Assembly: GCA_021796155.1 (NCBI GenBank)
Contig: JAJYOO010000121.1
Span: forward strand, 1-7,014
Reading direction: 5' to 3'
DNA length: 7,014 nucleotides
Origin: Chloroflexota bacterium
Lineage (GTDB): Bacteria; Chloroflexota; Anaerolineae; Anaerolineales; Villigracilaceae
A program made the position numbers and the translations under genes. The notes below the pieces were generated by a model. It was given only the letters and a program-made list of their open reading frames with translations, searched no databases and had not been told where the DNA came from. Below, piece after piece: positions 4,424 to 7,014 of the stretch (position 1 is its first letter; each line of letters opens with the position of its first letter).

Positions 4424-7014
4424 TTACTTTTTCGAGGCTTTCTTTGCATTAGCTGGTTTCTTCGCCGCGCTTTTCTTCTCAGCTTTTGCTTTCACAGCCC
4501 TTTTCTTTGCAACAGACTTCTTCACAATCTCTTTTTGCGTTTTACGTTTTGCGCCTTTCTTCGCTGCCGTTTTCTTCCTCGGCTTCTTCACCTTCTCAAC
4601 TTCTTTCTTCTCACTTTCCACTTTGACCCCAAGCATCTCCTCCCACTTCTTCTCCATAGACTCCACACCCGCACCACTCAAAACGTCATGTACCACTTTC
4701 CACTCACTATCTTCCACGAATCTCCAATCCATGAACACGTGATGCTGATACGCATTCAATTCAACATACAAGCCTTTTTGCCAGAGTTCCTCACACGAGC
4801 GGATGTATTCCAAGTGTGTGACGTAATCTTTGAAAATGACATAACCTTCAAACGGCAAACTTAATCCCTCAGCAAGAGACTTCTGCCGCAAGTCGCCGGT
4901 GCGCTTATAGAGATACGCGGCGGAGTTTTTGATCCAGCCGCGCACATCGGAGAAGCGATTGTTGTAAAGAATCAGTCCGCGTTCATCGCCGTGACAATTG
5001 GAATAAGCAAAAACATTTTCATCCACGCTGCCGTTGTCGGTGAAAAGATCGTAGAGAAAGAACTGTTCCACGTCCGCGAACAGGTATCGGCGGTGAAGGA
5101 GCGGGAAAATTTTCCACTCGTGGCCGCGGATCAAACCCTCGTTGGGCGTTTCGTCCCATTTTGGCATTCGAAATTCCATCCCATATTTTTCGTGGAAGCC
5201 TTCGATCTGTCCGTGGCCGAACATCGGCAGGCCGGGCAATGTCGCAAGCACGGTCGCGACGCCGAAATATTTGTCGCCGTTACCAAATTGCTCGACCGCA
5301 GTTTTCTCGTCGGGGTTGTTCATGAAGTTGACGTAACGTTTGAGAATTTGCGGATCGAACTCGAGCGTGTTCTTGATCGCCATGCGATACTTGGCATTGT
5401 CTTCGTCGCGCAGCATGTGCATGAACGCCGAGTTGTACACGCGGTGCATTCCGAGCGTGCGAACGAAATAACCTTCCATCAACCAGAACGCTTCCGCGAG
5501 CAGCAACGTATCCGGGACTTCCGCCGCGACGCGATCCACAACCTCGCGCCAGAACTCATTCGGGATTTTCGCGTCGAACTCGGACCGGGACATTCCATGC
5601 TCGGCCCTCGACGGGATCGCGCCGCCGGAACCAAGTTCCGGGAACCACAAACGCTCGATGTGCTTCTTCGCCAGCGTCATCGCCGCGTCGAAACGGATGA
5701 TGGGAAAATTGCGCGCCACGTGCAAAATGGTTTGAATGACGGCCTCGCGAACTTCCGCTTTTGAATAATCAAGCTGCGCGGTATCGTTCCACGGAAATGA
5801 CGTGCCGTCGTTGCCATGATAGATATATTTCGTTTGACCCGTTCCGTAGTTATAGTACTTGAAGACCACTGACGCGTCGGAATGATTGTAGTAATGATCT
5901 TCAATCATCACCGCGCCGCGCGAGTCGTCGGAAAGATTTTCGGAATTGAATGTGTAAGAAGGATACGGCAGATGATCCAGAGACAAAAACCAATCAGGAT
6001 GCTCGATGACCCAATTCGAGTCAATGCCCATGTGATTCGGAACCATGTCCGCCGAAAGACGGATACCGCGCGCCCAGGCGCGTCCGCGCAGGTGGTTGAG
6101 CGCGTCCCAGCCGCCAAGGTCACTGGCGATATCATAAGAATAAAGCGAATACGCCGAAGCGACTGCGTCATCCTGTCCCATGCGCTGTTTGATCTTCTGT
6201 GAAGCGCGGCTGCGTTCCCACAGACCGATCAGCCACAAACCCGTAAAACCGCGGTCGCGCAGCAAATCCAATTCTTCATCGGGAATTTGATCGAGCGTTT
6301 TGATCCAGCGTTGGTATTTGCGCGAAAGTTGTTCCAGCCAAACGTACGTGTTCTTCGCCATCAACACCAGACGCGGCATCCAGTCACTGTCGGCACTATA
6401 ACGTTCGTACTCCGGCTCGCCGCGGAAATCCGGCAATGGCTCCGCGCCGTGAAAATCGCCGTGCCCATGCTGGCGCATGACTTCCTCGCGCACAAAGTCC
6501 ATGGCGCGCAGAATGCGGCTGATGATGTCCTCGCCGAGGATCGCGCCCCACTTATCGAGCAGGAATTGCAATTGACCTTCGAGGGAATACGGCGAAGCTT
6601 TGCTTGGAGCAGTCAGGATCTCATACAACGTATCGCCGCCGCCCGCACCGTTGACCATACGCGGCTGATTGGCAAGGAAATTGCCGAGCAGTGAAATCGA
6701 ATCAACATAAGCTGTCTGACGCAAAACCGAATCGTCGAACAATTCCTTATAAGTTTGCGCAGCGGGATTGTTGTTGGTGATGTTCAACAACAACATTTCT
6801 TCCAATGTTATGGCCCTCACCCACGCTTCGCGGCCCTCTCCCAGGTTTGGGAGAGGAGCTGGGGTGAGGGAAAGATACCCCTGCACCGTCATCTCGCCGC
6901 GATAAACCGGCATAGGCGGAAATTCATCCGTGAATTTGAATAATGTTTCTTCCAGCCGCGCGCCCAGATTGGATTGCAAAGACTCCAAAGCGCGCGTCAT
7001 CACGCCGGGATTCT
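4424..7014 (-). CDS. GH13 alpha-amylase-family glycoside hydrolase with Lys/Ala-rich tail; N-terminus probably outside window
   Basis: The frame is open from the right edge to TAA at 4424. Residues are numbered from GTG at 7003. A helical N-terminal region (about 1-230) precedes the catalytic TIM barrel (about 240-600). The GH13 regions are visible: I, SADMVPNH (D319, H324); II, IIRFDA (R437, nucleophile D439); III, LLAEAF (acid/base E504); IV, FMNNPDE (D565), with Asn-Pro in place of the usual His before the third acid. Such enzymes cleave or rearrange alpha-glucans; specificity is not readable. Residues 45-64 come from a palindromic repeat. The last ~60 residues (from 797) are Lys/Ala-rich with many AKK units. 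GTG 7003 and ATG 7000 lack a Shine-Dalgarno sequence, and the frame continues upstream as NPG, so the true start probably lies beyond the window. Enzyme class strong; start and tail function unknown. Confidence 0.9.
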   Translation of the reverse strand, partial: NPGVMTRALESLQSNLGARLEETLFKFTDEFPPMPVYRGEMTVQGYLSLTPAPLPNLGEGREAWVRAITLEEMLLLNITNNNPAAQTYKELFDDSVLRQTAYVDSISLLGNFLANQPRMVNGAGGGDTLYEILTAPSKASPYSLEGQLQFLLDKWGAILGEDIISRILRAMDFVREEVMRQHGHGDFHGAEPLPDFRGEPEYERYSADSDWMPRLVLMAKNTYVWLEQLSRKYQRWIKTLDQIPDEELDLLRDRGFTGLWLIGLWERSRASQKIKQRMGQDDAVASAYSLYSYDIASDLGGWDALNHLRGRAWARGIRLSADMVPNHMGIDSNWVIEHPDWFLSLDHLPYPSYTFNSENLSDDSRGAVMIEDHYYNHSDASVVFKYYNYGTGQTKYIYHGNDGTSFPWNDTAQLDYSKAEVREAVIQTILHVARNFPIIRFDAAMTLAKKHIERLWFPELGSGGAIPSRAEHGMSRSEFDAKIPNEFWREVVDRVAAEVPDTLLLAEAFWLMEGYFVRTLGMHRVYNSAFMHMLRDEDNAKYRMAIKNTLEFDPQILKRYVNFMNNPDEKTAVEQFGNGDKYFGVATVLATLPGLPMFGHGQIEGFHEKYGMEFRMPKWDETPNEGLIRGHEWKIFPLLHRRYLFADVEQFFLYDLFTDNGSVDENVFAYSNCHGDERGLILYNNRFSDVRGWIKNSAAYLYKRTGDLRQKSLAEGLSLPFEGYVIFKDYVTHLEYIRSCEELWQKGLYVELNAYQHHVFMDWRFVEDSEWKVVHDVLSGAGVESMEKKWEEMLGVKVESEKKEVEKVKKPRKKTAAKKGAKRKTQKEIVKKSVAKKRAVKAKAEKKSAAKKPANAKKASKK
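6814..6870. repeat. REP-like palindromic repeat inserted in frame in the GH13 gene
   Basis: CCCTCACCC (6814-6822) and GGGTGAGGG (6862-6870) are perfect 9-bp outer arms. Inside, CCTCTCCC (6835-6842) and GGGAGAGG (6849-6856) form an 8-bp stem with a 6-nt loop. The element spans 57 nt (19 codons), has no stop in the coding frame and is translated as SLTPAPLPNLGEGRE and a few more residues. It shares its arms with the intergenic copy at 1490-1562. Confidence 0.8.

Noticed and set aside
4435..4600. Repetitive cttctt/gccg tracts that look like a microsatellite or repeat array
   Set aside because: They are the codons (AAG, AAA, GCx) of the Lys/Ala-rich C-terminal tail of the GH13 protein, with no fixed repeat unit.
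4991..5764. Plus-strand open frame (257 codons) inside the GH13 gene
   Set aside because: Antisense to the catalytic domain, with no motif and no ribosome-binding site of note; explained by the codon bias of the GH13 gene.

Overview
The window looks like part of a bacterial chromosome, probably from a Chloroflexota (Anaerolineae-like) organism. This rests on three things: the style of the long GH13 protein, a luciferase-like (LLM) oxidoreductase joined to a MenA/UbiA-type prenyltransferase, and dispersed CCCTCACCC...GGGTGAGGG palindromes of the kind common in that group. The assignment is inference; no rRNA or marker gene is present. No tRNA, rRNA, CRISPR array or transposase was seen.

Layout from left to right. 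Positions 1-1351 (minus) hold the N-terminal 450 codons of a reading frame that runs off the left edge. It is a complete LLM-class flavin/F420 oxidoreductase domain followed, with no stop, by the start of a UbiA-family prenyltransferase. It has a clear promoter and Shine-Dalgarno sequence, and a short palindrome just upstream of the -35 element. Positions 1352-1661 are intergenic and carry a palindromic repeat. Positions 1662-2001 (plus) hold a small four-helix membrane-protein gene broken by one frameshift; it is the only plus-strand gene.

Positions 2154-4385 (minus) form a cluster of three two-gene modules of toxin-antitoxin type. (i) A small conserved protein (2535-2750) overlaps a DUF6036/AbiEii-like nucleotidyltransferase (2154-2599) by 65 nt; the nucleotidyltransferase has lost one G in a G-run. 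(ii) An AbrB/MazE-type antitoxin (3248-3517) and a PIN-domain toxin (2815-3267) are preceded by a perfect 12-bp inverted-repeat operator overlapping a likely promoter. (iii) An MNT nucleotidyltransferase (4023-4385) overlaps a HEPN protein (3677-4042) that carries an in-frame TAA.

Positions 4424-7014 (minus) hold most of an alpha-amylase-type (GH13) glycoside hydrolase. It very likely continues past the right edge. It carries an in-frame copy of the palindromic repeat near its visible N-terminus and ends in an unusual lysine/alanine-rich, histone-H1-like tail.

The large metabolic genes and the PIN/AbrB pair read cleanly, while three small genes between them each carry one lesion. The lesions may be real decay of dispensable genes, or sequencing/assembly errors in two of the three (the indels). 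The most novel-looking items are the LLM-UbiA fusion, the in-frame palindromic insertion plus basic tail on the GH13 enzyme, and the overlapping small-protein/nucleotidyltransferase pair.
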